A program made the position numbers and the translations under genes. This document shows positions 26,369 through 37,200 of a DNA stretch of 64,000 bases, piece by piece. The notes beneath the pieces are model-generated. The model ran no database searches. It had not been told where the DNA came from and saw only the letters and a list, made by a program, of their open reading frames with translations. The stretch comes from an uncultured Prevotella sp. (GTDB lineage: Bacteria > Bacteroidota > Bacteroidia > Bacteroidales > Bacteroidaceae): positions 1 through 64,000 of the forward strand of contig CAMUYR010000012.1 in assembly GCA_947164965.1 (NCBI GenBank). Direction: 5' to 3'. Numbering within the stretch: position 1 is the first letter of the stretch; each line of letters opens with the position of its first letter.

Positions 26369-27883
26369 TTAAAAGTCCAACGCAACCCCAATACATGCAT
26401 TGGGCTGTTGAATATGCAACAACGAACAGACCGTCGGAGCTATATCAGTAATATGAACTTCCGAAGGAGATGAACCATGTGATATCTTCCATCCATAAAA
26501 GAGCAAAGGAATATGTGCATCATAGGGATTCCACTCGCCATGAGTGGTTCCAACTGGCGATGACCATTTGCTGTTGAATCCGTACCATCCAGGTTCCAAC
26601 ATGAATATGATATCGCCAGAGCGGTCGTGATGATAACCTTTCAATGCGCGTTCCTTCAGAAACTCAGGCACAGGAGCTGTAGCTGCCTTTTTAAAATCAA
26701 AGGCAAATGCTACATGAGGAAGTTTAAGCAGTTCCTCTACAATAGCATCGCGTAAAGTCTGTTCGTCTATACCCTGCTCTCGGATAGCCTCTTTATCAAG
26801 CACCAGGCGATAATCTAAGCAATCCTTGATTACATTCTTGGTAATGTTGAATTTGGCCGTCAGACTTCTCATAGCTTCCTCTATATAAACCTCTTCCCAT
26901 TTCCAGGCTCCACCATTTAGTTTATGGTCTTCCATATACTTAAAATTGTGTGCTGCAGCATGGTCGCCTGTCAGGAATACCAAATAGTTACCCTCGCCCA
27001 CCTGCTCGTCAAAAGCTTTCAGCAGTTTGGCAATATCCTTATCCAATTCCAGATAGGCCTCATCGGTATGCTCGCCACGCGTACTCCACTTATGCCCTAT
27101 CACATCAGTCTGCGAGAAACTCACACACAGCATATCTGTCACCTCGCCCTTACCAAGCTGTTCGCCCTTCATAGCGGCTATAGCCATGTCAGCCGTAATA
27201 TGTCCACAGATCGGATACAGGCCTATGTCGTCAATCACTTTCTGCAACTCCTTATTCTTCTTCAATTGGGCATTAAAATCTTGAGCCCACTTTGGAAGTT
27301 CTTGCATATACCAAGTACTGGTTATGAACTGCCTATTTTTGGTATCAATCCAATAGGCAGCATTGGCACTACGACCTGCAGGCAGAATTGAAGCACGATC
27401 CTTATAGCTTACTCCGATAACCTTCGACTTAAAGTCGGTGTGCAATCGCAGCTGGTCACCGATAGTGCTAGCTAACAGGTTAACAGGCGATGCCTTTCCT
27501 TTCTTCTCATTGTCAGTGCCAACGGGCATCACGTTTGGATCCTCACAACTACTACGCTTTACGCCATCTATATAAAAGGCATTGCCACAAATTCCATGAA
27601 AGGCAGGTGTAGTACCTGTATATGCACTCGTATGCCCTATGGCTGTAACCGTTGGCAAATAATTGATGAGGCAGTTATCGAAAGAGTAACCTTTGTCTAT
27701 CAAACGATGAAAGCCATCTTCACCAAACTTATCATAATAACGAGAAAGATAATCCCAACGCATTTGGTCTACTACAATACCCACCACTAATTTGGGACGT
27801 TCCCCAAACTTGGGGCGATCATTTCCTGCTGACAATTGCAACACTGACAGCAACACAAATGTAACAAATAGTATTCTCTTCAT
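26369..27883 (-). CDS. pafA: PafA-type alkaline phosphatase (phosphate monoesterase)
   Basis: 504 residues with a signal peptide (ending LSAG), so periplasmic. Alkaline-phosphatase superfamily of the PafA type: metal ligand Asp39 in VVDQM, nucleophile Thr80 in LPTVTAIGH, Asn101 in CGNAF, and the Lys161/Arg163 pair in YKDRASILPAG that marks monoesterases in this family. Further Zn ligands lie in QTDVIGHKW, LTGDHAAAH and GTTHGEW. It starts 4 bp after the epimerase stop, so it is the last gene of the mannan operon rather than an independent phosphate-starvation gene. Confidence 0.85.
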   Translation of the reverse strand: MKRILFVTFVLLSVLQLSAGNDRPKFGERPKLVVGIVVDQMRWDYLSRYYDKFGEDGFHRLIDKGYSFDNCLINYLPTVTAIGHTSAYTGTTPAFHGICGNAFYIDGVKRSSCEDPNVMPVGTDNEKKGKASPVNLLASTIGDQLRLHTDFKSKVIGVSYKDRASILPAGRSANAAYWIDTKNRQFITSTWYMQELPKWAQDFNAQLKKNKELQKVIDDIGLYPICGHITADMAIAAMKGEQLGKGEVTDMLCVSFSQTDVIGHKWSTRGEHTDEAYLELDKDIAKLLKAFDEQVGEGNYLVFLTGDHAAAHNFKYMEDHKLNGGAWKWEEVYIEEAMRSLTAKFNITKNVIKDCLDYRLVLDKEAIREQGIDEQTLRDAIVEELLKLPHVAFAFDFKKAATAPVPEFLKERALKGYHHDRSGDIIFMLEPGWYGFNSKWSSPVGTTHGEWNPYDAHIPLLFYGWKISHGSSPSEVHITDIAPTVCSLLHIQQPNACIGVALDF

Positions 27884-27887
27884 TAGC

Positions 27888-29162
27888 TTAAAAATTACGT
27901 TCTATTATTTCCAAACACATACGACTATTGTGGTATGGGCATTTCCAAAAACCGGCTTTATCATCAGTGGTGTTAAGTGTTCCATCAGAATGACGACTCC
28001 AATGCCATTCACCATTGTCCCAATCTATCAACTGATTCTTTATATAGTCCCAGCAACTGATAGCCTTATCAAGAGCAGAAACATCATGGAAATATTGATA
28101 GATATTCACCCATCCGACGACATTTTCTGCTTGTACCCACCAATGTAAATCGTCGTCTACATGTCCTGTATCCAGATTGGCTTCGTGTATCATCGATCCA
28201 TCTGGCCTCAATCCTTTCTCTGAAGCTTTTGCCACCTCACGGACAACAGCCTCAACCTTTTCCAAAACTTTCTGATCACCTAGTACCAATGCAGCCTCAT
28301 GCATCAGCCATGAACACTCTATGTCATGTCCATAACTCTCCAAATGTCCAGCACCACGTGTCCAATCCATCTCGAAAAACAGGTCAAGATGGTGGGTTTC
28401 AGGATTAAGGATCTTATCGGTAAAGATATCTATCAGATTGCGCAAAGATACCTCCACACTCAATAAAGTTTCCAATGGCACACTAACATCTACTGGTAAT
28501 ACCGATCCGATTGCAGGCACGTAGTCACACGATTCCTTGGCACGAAACTCCTTTAAGCACCTCAGTAAATTAGTGTATGGCTCAATAATGTGTAAGTGCG
28601 TATTCTGCGACTTAGGATAGTTGGCATCCAGCTCAGACAGTCTCATATCAGCTATCTCACCCCACTCTCTTGTGCAAGCTTCGATATAGCCATTATGTTC
28701 GCGATCTAACGCATGCTCTTCTATACTATCATACAGATCAAGCGCATATTCCAGCGCCTCTCTGTCGCCTGTTGCCCGTGCATATTCTGTCAATCCATAG
28801 ATGGCAAAACCTATCGCATAGAACTGTTTCTTAGTATCCAACGGATTTCCCAAATAATCCACACTCCAATAGACGCCACCATACTCTTGATCTATGAAAT
28901 GGTCTATAAAATAGTGTTTAGCACGAGTGGCTGCTTCTAAATATTCTTGGCTACCTAATATCCGATATGCTGCTGAGAAAGACCAAAGAATACGAGCATT
29001 CAGAATAGCACCTTTCTCTGCATCCTTATGCAGAACTTCCTGCCCATCAATACGCCCATAGAATCCGCCATTCTCATGGTCTTGCATCTTGTCAAGCCAA
29101 AATCGCAGGATGTTGCTTTCTACAACATCCTGCATTTCACGTTTCAAAGTCTGGACATTCAT
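27888..29162 (-). CDS. AGE-family cellobiose/mannobiose 2-epimerase
   Basis: 424 residues from the ATG at 29162. The frame extends four codons to a TTG, but the ATG follows a good AGGAGTGAG ribosome-binding site. The alpha/alpha-barrel of the AGE superfamily is visible: NGGFYGRIDG, KGAILNARILWSFSAAYR, EYGGVYWSVDY, GHLESYGHDIECSWLMHEA, VDDDLHWWVQAENVVGW and WHWSRHSDG, with the catalytic His residues in the last three. In the mannan pathway this enzyme converts mannobiose to mannosyl-glucose, the substrate of the GH130 enzyme encoded two genes upstream. Cytoplasmic, no signal peptide. Confidence 0.87.
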   Translation of the reverse strand: MNVQTLKREMQDVVESNILRFWLDKMQDHENGGFYGRIDGQEVLHKDAEKGAILNARILWSFSAAYRILGSQEYLEAATRAKHYFIDHFIDQEYGGVYWSVDYLGNPLDTKKQFYAIGFAIYGLTEYARATGDREALEYALDLYDSIEEHALDREHNGYIEACTREWGEIADMRLSELDANYPKSQNTHLHIIEPYTNLLRCLKEFRAKESCDYVPAIGSVLPVDVSVPLETLLSVEVSLRNLIDIFTDKILNPETHHLDLFFEMDWTRGAGHLESYGHDIECSWLMHEAALVLGDQKVLEKVEAVVREVAKASEKGLRPDGSMIHEANLDTGHVDDDLHWWVQAENVVGWVNIYQYFHDVSALDKAISCWDYIKNQLIDWDNGEWHWSRHSDGTLNTTDDKAGFWKCPYHNSRMCLEIIERNF

Positions 29163-29163
29163 C

Positions 29164-30564
29164 TCACTCCTCAATAGCTCGCACTTTCTTTAGCTCAGTA
29201 CTTATCTCATTGATACGCTCAGTAGTCAGAGGGTAGAACCAAACTACACACATTGACAAGAGGGCGACACAAGCAGGGACAAAGCTCATCAGCCAGCGCA
29301 AACAAGTGAGTGCACTTTCTGGCTGAACAACATTACCTTGAGCCAAAATAGTAGGATCGGTAATATAACCAAAGCCACTAAGCAGCCACAAAACTGCAGC
29401 GCCACCAATAGCACCACCAAATTTCTGAGCCATAGATGAAGAAGAGAAAATCAGACCAGTAGAAGCTGTCTTAAATTTCAATTCCGCATAGTCAGACACA
29501 TCAGCATACATCGACCAAACCAATGGCGACATGATACCCGTAAGAATAGAAATCAGAATCTGGAAAACCAGCATCAGCCAATAGCCTGTTGGTGTGCAGG
29601 GAATAAAGAAGAACAGCACGCTCAACACTACTAAAGAAGCATTGACAAGAATGAAAGTCGTCTTCTTACCCAGCTTATTGGAAATAGGCACACATGAAGC
29701 AACACCTACCATGTTACTTACTTCGCCAACACCCAAAAACAAACCTGCATAGAAGGCGAACATCAGTCCAAAGAAAACCAGACTCACATTTGCACCAATA
29801 ATGTCTTGGAAAAAATAAGCTACTGTTGCACCACGAACAGTATTAAACAGATTAAAGCACAAAGCTGCTCCAATAAGCAACCACCAAGGTTTGTTGCTAA
29901 GCAATGCCTTAAAGTCACTACCTACTGATACTGTCGAAACAGTCTTCAAATGCTCACGAGTCATCGTGAAACAAAGAATAAACATCACAAAGCAGGCAAC
30001 AGCAATAGTCACCATAGCCCAGAACCAACCACCAGGCGTATTATAACCTCCCATCATATTAGTAAGAGGTTCCCAAAGGAACAGGGAGATGAATGAACCA
30101 CCATAAGCAAAGAACATACGGAAAGAAGAGAACACTGTCTTCTCATTGGAATCATCTGTCATTACACCCAACATAGCACCATACGGAACATTGATACCTG
30201 TGTATACCGTCATCATCAAGATATAGGTCACATAAGCCCATATCAATTTGCCGGCATAATCCAAGTCGGGAGTCGTAAACAACAAAATACCGCATATACT
30301 AAAGAATGGAGCTACCCATAGTAAATAAGGACGGTATTTTCCCCATTTAGTATTAGTACGGTCAGCAATAATACCCATCATAGGGTCTGATACAGCATCC
30401 CAGATACGCGTAACAAGCACCAATACACCAGCGTCGACTAGCGAAAGTCCGAAAATGTTACTGTAGAAGAATGGTAGATAATAAGAGAAAATCTTCCAGA
30501 ACATGCTGGATGACATATCACCAAAGCCGTAGCCGATTTTTTCTTTTAAAGTTGATTTAGCCAT
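29164..30564 (-). CDS. GPH-family sugar:cation symporter (mannooligosaccharide)
   Basis: 466 residues, about 12 membrane helices. Typical glycoside-pentoside-hexuronide features: KIGYGFGDMSSSMFWK at the N-terminus, RIWDAVSDPMMGIIADRTNTKWGKYRPYLLW after helix 2, and PYGAMLGVMTDDSNEKT. It overlaps the GH130 gene by 8 bp. Context indicates import of mannobiose or short mannooligosaccharides across the inner membrane. Confidence 0.88.
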   Translation of the reverse strand: MAKSTLKEKIGYGFGDMSSSMFWKIFSYYLPFFYSNIFGLSLVDAGVLVLVTRIWDAVSDPMMGIIADRTNTKWGKYRPYLLWVAPFFSICGILLFTTPDLDYAGKLIWAYVTYILMMTVYTGINVPYGAMLGVMTDDSNEKTVFSSFRMFFAYGGSFISLFLWEPLTNMMGGYNTPGGWFWAMVTIAVACFVMFILCFTMTREHLKTVSTVSVGSDFKALLSNKPWWLLIGAALCFNLFNTVRGATVAYFFQDIIGANVSLVFFGLMFAFYAGLFLGVGEVSNMVGVASCVPISNKLGKKTTFILVNASLVVLSVLFFFIPCTPTGYWLMLVFQILISILTGIMSPLVWSMYADVSDYAELKFKTASTGLIFSSSSMAQKFGGAIGGAAVLWLLSGFGYITDPTILAQGNVVQPESALTCLRWLMSFVPACVALLSMCVVWFYPLTTERINEISTELKKVRAIEE

Positions 30565-31723
30565 TTTGTTTATTCTTTGAGATTAATTTCTTAATGGTTT
30601 CAACTGAGGCTGCTGTATACAACCCATCCTCAGGAGTGTTCATGCAGTAATCGATAAGTTTATCGACTGTAGAGGTTGCCACATGCATACGAGTGTCAGC
30701 TGATGCATAATAGATGAAAACCTTTCCGTCCTCATCAGCTATCCAACCATTTGCAAAGGCGACATTCATAACATCACCCAAATATTCATTACCTTCGGGG
30801 ACAAGGAAATAACCACCAGGCTGGGCAATCACTTTAGTAGGATCTTCCAGCGAAGTCATATACATATATAATACATAACGTAACCCATCAGCCGTTGCAC
30901 GGACACCATGTGCCAAATGTAACCATCCTTTAGCAGTCTTAATAGGATGTGGTCCTTCACCATTTTTCACCTCAGTGATGGTATGATAATGACGAGCATT
31001 AACAATTTTCTCTTCTTTGACTTCAGCATGGGTAATATCATCGACAAGTGCCCAACCAATACCACCGCCGGAGCCTGTATCAATAAAACCATCCTGAGGT
31101 CTGGTATAGAACGCATATTTGCCATTAACAAATTCAGGATGCAATACCACATTACGCTGCTGACTCTTAGTTTTCAGATCAGGCAGTCGTTCCCAAGTCT
31201 TCAGGTCTTTGGTGCGGGCTATACCTGCTGTGGCTGTAGCTGCAGAGAGATTACCTGGTTGTGAATCATCATGACGCTCGGCACAAAATACGCCATAAAT
31301 CCAACCATCTTCGTGCTGAGTAATTCTCATATCGTAAATATTTGTTGCAGGTATCACATCATCCGGCATAGTAATGGGCTCGTCCCAGAAGCGGAAATTG
31401 TCGACGCCATTGGGCGACTCAGCCACAGCAAAGTAGCTCTTTCGGTCAGCACCCTCGACACGAACCACCAAACAGTATTTCCCCTGCCACTTGATGGCAC
31501 CGGAATTCAAGGCAGCATTACACATGATACGCTGCATCAGGTAGGGGTTGTCCTGCTCATTGAAGTCGTATTTCCACTCTAGGGGTACATGTTCGGCAGT
31601 TACAACAGGATTCTTCCACTTCTCATAAATGCCATTACCCCACTCTATGGGTTCGTTCTTGCGCGTCAGCAGCTCCTCATGGTGAACTCGCAACGCCTTT
31701 ACTTTCTCTTGAAAATTGCTCAT
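30557..31723 (-). CDS. GH130 4-O-beta-mannosyl-glucose phosphorylase
   Basis: 388 residues, cytoplasmic. It resembles GH130 subfamily 1: NPYLMQRIMCNAALNSGAIKWQGKYCLVVRVEG, DMRITQHEDGWIYGVFCAE, HPEFVNGKYAFYTRPQDGF, GSGGGIGWALVDD and KTAKGWLHLAHGVR. It splits Man-beta-1,4-Glc with inorganic phosphate to mannose 1-phosphate and glucose. The epimerase and symporter genes that follow directly make up the known mannobiose phosphorolysis pathway. Confidence 0.88.
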   Translation of the reverse strand: MSNFQEKVKALRVHHEELLTRKNEPIEWGNGIYEKWKNPVVTAEHVPLEWKYDFNEQDNPYLMQRIMCNAALNSGAIKWQGKYCLVVRVEGADRKSYFAVAESPNGVDNFRFWDEPITMPDDVIPATNIYDMRITQHEDGWIYGVFCAERHDDSQPGNLSAATATAGIARTKDLKTWERLPDLKTKSQQRNVVLHPEFVNGKYAFYTRPQDGFIDTGSGGGIGWALVDDITHAEVKEEKIVNARHYHTITEVKNGEGPHPIKTAKGWLHLAHGVRATADGLRYVLYMYMTSLEDPTKVIAQPGGYFLVPEGNEYLGDVMNVAFANGWIADEDGKVFIYYASADTRMHVATSTVDKLIDYCMNTPEDGLYTAASVETIKKLISKNKQNG

Positions 31724-31738
31724 TGTAATATCTAATTG

Positions 31739-34042
31739 TTAATCTTTAATATCCTTGAGGAATAGCGTGTTCTCTGCCTCATACAGCTTCTTGAAGTCCT
31801 TGGCACAGGGAAGTTCAGGCGACGGGCCAAAATACTCCTCCTTATAGTTGCGCCACAAAAGGAAATAGCTGATGGGGTACTGATCCATGATGGGCTTCAG
31901 CACGCGAGTCCACCACGTAGCATCAGGCATATTCTTCAGGCCACATTCTGTCATAGCCAGTAACTTGCCATTTTTCTTGGCAAAGCTACTAAGGAAGGCA
32001 AGATCGGCCGTCAAAGCAGACTTAAAGTCCTGTTCCGTACCCCACTGGTACGCATCTTCGCCTATGAGCGTCACACGATCGTTACCTGGATAGCGTTGCA
32101 GGAAACGATGCTCCGTCCACTGTCCATCCAGATTAGGCGAATAGCTCCACAGCAGATTATCGAAGCCACGTTCTGTCATATTATCTTGCAACATATTCCA
32201 TAGGCCAAGGAACTCAGCGTCAGTACAAAGCTTCTGACCCCACCAGAACCAAGAACCGTTATTCTCGTGCCAAGGGCGGAAGATGATGGGAACGGGCTGT
32301 CCCTTCTTAGTCTTCAGTGTAGCCACGAAATCGCCCACACGCTGCATCCATGTCTGGAATTTATCATACTGTGATCCACCAGGCAGAACACTCTTCACGA
32401 CGGTAGAATCAGAAGTATCCCATGCAGTACCACCCGTCAAAGGATTACGGGGATGCCAGCTCAGGGTAACAATTCCACCACGCTCATAGTGGGCTATCAA
32501 CTCATCGTGGATACGGGTGAAAGGTACGCTGTCCAGATTCTTTAGGTCGTCCATCTCGATACCACCCAAGTCGAAACCCATCACGGCAGGATAATCACCT
32601 ACAGTACTCACCACATCACTCTTTCCGAGTTCATTCTTGCCACCAGCATAGGTTCCCAGCCAAGTCACGCCATAGAAAGGATCGTCCTGATGCCCCATCA
32701 TATAGCCTTTCGATTGCAAGGTTTGCAGGCGCTCTTCAAGCTGTTTGCCCTGAGGTTTCAGCTCCTTTAGCAGCCAACCAACCCACTCGTCCCACTGTTC
32801 CTGATGCCAATAGTGCCAAGTGGCCTGATAAGGCTTTATCTCTTTAGGACCTTTTACGGTATTATATGTTGCCCAAGCAGTAGTAGGAGGTACCACGTCA
32901 TCATTATACCCAAACGAGAACCAGCCTTTTTGTTCATCAGTAATCAAACGAGCAAAGTTGACACCATCATAATAGCGAGTAGCCTCTATCTGCTTCTCCT
33001 GTCCCTTGCCCTTATTCCAATAGAAATAATGGGGCCATCCACAAGCTATGCCTTTCAAGGCTGCCGTATAGTCGCACATAGCAGCATGAACGGCACCATA
33101 GCAGGTGATGCGTTTGTCGAGACCTGCAGTTGCCAAAGTAAGGAAACCTCCCTGGCTCGAGCCAGTCACACCTAAGCCCTTACCATTCCAAGGGGTATAC
33201 TGCTCAATATAGTCTAGGGCACGGATACAGCCCAACACCACTCGCTTGTAATAGCTCTTGTCACGATCGTCCATACCGACCTCCCAATAGCCCATCAAAG
33301 CACCATTGAACACGTCGTCGTATATTTTCTGCTCCATCGTGACAGGGATACCGTGAATACCAATCTCAAGTGTGATGACACCCTGCGAGGCTGACCAAAC
33401 GTCGCCACCATAAGGGCGCACGCCTGCACCAGGCACACGCAATAGGGCAGGATACTTACCCTCCTTCACAGGAACGCACAAAATGCCGTAAGTGCGGTAG
33501 TTCCACTTCATATTCTGGAATGATACCTCATAAACGTTCACATCCTTCGTACAACGCTCAGGTAGCAGACGCTTCGTAGGATTCAAGTCCACCTGTCGCG
33601 CCTCCTTAATAGCATTCTGCCAGTAATCACTAAAGTCTTGCGGCATTACTGTAGTAGGTTGCAGTTTCTCAGGAGAGAATGCAGCAGCGCATGCACCCTT
33701 ATATTCTTTGCCATCAATTGTGGCCTTCACATCAACACGATAAAAACCGGGTTTCGTCATTTTCCCTTTCAGGGTCATCGTACCATCTTTCAATAAAACG
33801 CCACACTTTTTTTCAGCCTGATACATTTCCGGGCCGGCTTCATAATCGATGCTTATATTATATAATAAGGTGTGCTCCCTTGTAACACTGATTTTAAATG
33901 TTGCTGTCTGCCCTACCTCATAGCACCAGTCCTGATGGTCAGGAACCACATTTATCTGGATACTATTACCACGTATCTGTCCTTCAACTGGTATTACCCA
34001 GCATATCAGAAGCAGCCATTGAAAAATGATTTTTTTCTTCAT
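31739..34042 (-). CDS. Bifunctional CE7 acetyl esterase - GH26 beta-mannanase
   Basis: 767 residues with a signal peptide (ending VEGQ). Order: an Ig-like N-domain (about 25-120), a CE7 acetyl-xylan-esterase-type alpha/beta hydrolase (about 125-425; Ser296 in GSSQG, Asp381 in NDDVVPP, a His near 410-413) and a GH26 domain (about 435-765; acid/base Glu593 in PWHENNGSWFWWG, nucleophile Glu699 in AMTECG). It would remove acetyl groups and cut the backbone of acetylated mannan. Its GH26 half resembles the separate GH26 enzyme at 44750. It is first in the leftward mannan operon. Confidence 0.88.
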   Translation of the reverse strand: MKKKIIFQWLLLICWVIPVEGQIRGNSIQINVVPDHQDWCYEVGQTATFKISVTREHTLLYNISIDYEAGPEMYQAEKKCGVLLKDGTMTLKGKMTKPGFYRVDVKATIDGKEYKGACAAAFSPEKLQPTTVMPQDFSDYWQNAIKEARQVDLNPTKRLLPERCTKDVNVYEVSFQNMKWNYRTYGILCVPVKEGKYPALLRVPGAGVRPYGGDVWSASQGVITLEIGIHGIPVTMEQKIYDDVFNGALMGYWEVGMDDRDKSYYKRVVLGCIRALDYIEQYTPWNGKGLGVTGSSQGGFLTLATAGLDKRITCYGAVHAAMCDYTAALKGIACGWPHYFYWNKGKGQEKQIEATRYYDGVNFARLITDEQKGWFSFGYNDDVVPPTTAWATYNTVKGPKEIKPYQATWHYWHQEQWDEWVGWLLKELKPQGKQLEERLQTLQSKGYMMGHQDDPFYGVTWLGTYAGGKNELGKSDVVSTVGDYPAVMGFDLGGIEMDDLKNLDSVPFTRIHDELIAHYERGGIVTLSWHPRNPLTGGTAWDTSDSTVVKSVLPGGSQYDKFQTWMQRVGDFVATLKTKKGQPVPIIFRPWHENNGSWFWWGQKLCTDAEFLGLWNMLQDNMTERGFDNLLWSYSPNLDGQWTEHRFLQRYPGNDRVTLIGEDAYQWGTEQDFKSALTADLAFLSSFAKKNGKLLAMTECGLKNMPDATWWTRVLKPIMDQYPISYFLLWRNYKEEYFGPSPELPCAKDFKKLYEAENTLFLKDIKD

Positions 34043-34083
34043 CCTTATGATTGGTTTTTAGCATTATTATCAAATTTTCGTTG

Positions 34084-34091
34084 CAAAGATA
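34084..34091 (-). promoter_or_regulatory. -7 box TATCTTTG of the leftward mannan operon
   Basis: Minus-strand TATCTTTG followed by CAACG, 42 bp before the CE7-GH26 start. The 230-bp divergent gap to susC is very A/T rich and holds this box and the one at 34210, with no gene. Confidence 0.6.
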
Positions 34092-34209
34092 ACATTATTT
34101 TTTCAAAACAAGCTATACTATTTTGCATTTTTAAGGGTAAAAATAGCGGATTTACAAAAAAGTATCAAAAATAAGCAATAAATGATAATAGAAATTAAAA
34201 AAATTGCAC

Positions 34210-34217
34210 TATCTTTG
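34210..34217 (+). promoter_or_regulatory. -7 box TATCTTTG of the mannan susC operon
   Basis: TATCTTTG followed by CACCG, 56 bp before the susC ATG. It is divergent from the box at 34084; the pair implies co-regulation of both mannan operons. Confidence 0.6.
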
Positions 34218-34272
34218 CACCGTGTTTTGATAACATCAATGTTATACTATACTATTAACTAACAAACAAAGT

Positions 34273-37200
34273 ATGAATTTAAATTGCAGTAAAAACTCTC
34301 TGCTGGCAGGATTATGCGCTATTTTCCTGCTAGGTTTTTCGTCGCAATTGTACGCTGTGGAGGGCAATAGTCCACTACCTGCCGTACAGCAGGCGAAGAA
34401 GATTACTGGTACTGTATCGGATGCCATGGGCCCCGTTATCGGTGCAAGTGTGGTTGTGAAGGGAACGACGAACGGTGTTGCCACCGACTTCGACGGAAAC
34501 TTCGTGCTCAACGTCAATCAGGGACAGACTCTTGTGATTTCGTACATCGGCTACATCACAAAGGAAGTTAAGGTTGGCGCTCAGTCAAATTACAACATCG
34601 TACTCGAAGAAGACAAGAAGATGCTCGACGAGGTAGTTGTAGTAGGTTATGGTACGATGAAGAAGAGCGACCTGGCCGGTGCTACCGGTTCGATGGACGA
34701 GAAGAAAATGAAGGGTTCTATCATCACCAACCTTGACCAGGCATTTGCTGGTCGTGTAGCAGGTGTGACTTCTATGGCTACATCAGGTGCTCCTGGTTCT
34801 TCATCAGCTATTCGTGTACGCGGTCAGGCTACCATCAATGCTGGTGCTGAGCCTCTCTACGTTATCGATGGTGTGATTTGGAACAACTCCAATTCCTCTG
34901 GTGCTTCTGTAGGCTTGGGCGACCGTCTGGGTAACGGTTCTGTATCTTCTGTGTCTCCCCTTTCTACTATCAACCCCTCAGATATTGTCTCAATGGAGAT
35001 TCTGAAGGATGCCTCAGCCACCGCTATCTATGGTGCGCAAGGTGCCAATGGTGTTGTACTGATTACCACTAAGCATGGTAAGTCGGGCGAGGCTAAGTTC
35101 ACCTACGATGGAATGGTAGCTTGGCAACGTCAGACCAAGCGCATTGATATGCTGAATCTGCGCGAGTTTGCTGAATTCTATAATGACATGGTTGCCCAAG
35201 GTAGTGCAACAGAAGACGAGACACTGAGCGATCCCAGTCTGTTGGGTAAAGGTACCAACTGGCAGGATGCCATTTTCCGTACGGCTCTCCAGCACCAGCA
35301 TCAAGTGAGTGCACAGGGTGGTACAGAAACCGTCAAATATTATGTTAGTGCCAACTATATGAATCAGGATGGTACCATCATTGGTTCAAACTTTATGCGT
35401 AATGGTGCTCGCGTTAACTTAGACGCTCAGTTGAAGCCCTGGCTGAAACTTGGTCTCAATGCCACTTATTCGCATACATCAGAGAAACTGTTGAAGGCTG
35501 ACCAGGATGAAGGTGTGATCACCTACGCTCTGACAACTCCGCCCTATCAGCCTATTTATAACATCGAAGGAGGCTACACTTCTGTATCCCGTGAGGGTAT
35601 GAGCAACCCTAACCCCGTTGCCTTGGCTCTGATGAATGACTATCGCTACAAACGAAACCTGCTGAGCGGAAACCTCTTTGCTGAGGTCACATTTATGAAA
35701 GGATTGGTTTGGCATACTGAAATTGGTTACAACTTCAACTGGGATCGTGCATCAACCTTCGAGCCTACCGTCAATCTCGGTAACTGGACAAAAGCTCAGA
35801 ACCAGGCTCGCCTTCAGAAGACCACAGGACAGTTCCTGCAGATCAAGAACTACCTGACTTACAATGGACAGATTGGCAAACATGGTTTCTCTGCCATGAT
35901 TGGTCAGGAATGTTGGGAAAGCAAGTGGGACTATGTCAGCGTATTCAACACCGACCTCCCCGCTAACAACATCCAAAATCCTTCATTAGGTACTGGCGAG
36001 CCACAGATTGGCTCTGGCTTTGGATCTGCTGCCATGTCTTCATTCTTCACCCGCGAGACTTATAATTACGATGATCGTTATCTCTTGACTTACACCTTCC
36101 GTCGCGATGGTAGTTCGAACTTCGGTCCAGACATGCGTTGGGGTTCGTTCCACTCTTTTGCCGTTGCATGGCGTTTCTCCAACGAAGCCTTCATCAAGAA
36201 GTTTGCTGAGAAGTGGCTCTCAAACGGTAAGATCCGTCTTGGATGGGGTCAGACTGGTAACTCGAGCATCGGCGGTGGCAAATGGGCTTCTGACCTTTCG
36301 GTGATGGAGTCTGGTCTTGGCACCTCACAGCGTCCTGCACGTATCGCCAACCGTGAGATTCACTGGGAGAAGCAGGAGCAAACCAACGTAGGTATCGACC
36401 TTGGATTCTTCAATAACAAGATTAACATTACTGCTGACTGGTATAAGAAGGTTTCTAACGACATGCTTATGCCTATGCAGCTGGGTTCATACATGGGAAC
36501 TAGCGGTAACGGTTCTTCAGCTCTTGCAGCACCTTGGGGTAACTATGGTAAGATTGAGAACACTGGTTTTGAGTTAACCGTTAACACGCACCCCATCACT
36601 ACCAAGGACTTCTCTTGGGACTCTGAATTTGAAATCTCATGGAACAAGAACAAGTTGAAGGAACTCGCAGGTACTGCCAGTGCAGCTATCTGGGGTTACG
36701 GTATGTGGAGCGACATCGTTTCTAAGAGTGATGTAGGTCAGCCTCTGTTCCAGTTCTATGGCTATGTTACAGACGGTGTTTACACTAGCCTCGAAGACAT
36801 CGAGACCTCTGCAAAACCCGTATCATATCCTTCTCAAGGTTTCAACCGCTACAACACAGTATGGGTAGGTGATATCAAATATAAGGATCTGAACAGCGAT
36901 GGTGTCATCGATGAAAATGACCGTACCTATATTGGTAACCCCATGCCTAAATATACTTTCGGTTGGACCAACACCTTCCGCTATAAGGACTTTGACCTGA
37001 GCATCTTTATCAATGGCTCTTACGGCAACAAGGTTTTCAACTATCTGCGCATGAAACTTGATGGCATGAATAGTGTTTGGCAGAATCAGGCCGCTACAGT
37101 GAGAGACCGCTCTGTCATCACCCCCATCGACCCCAATAAGGACTACAGCAATGGCTATGTTGGCAACAACTCCGGTACCGTATGGAATTGGTATGATGAC

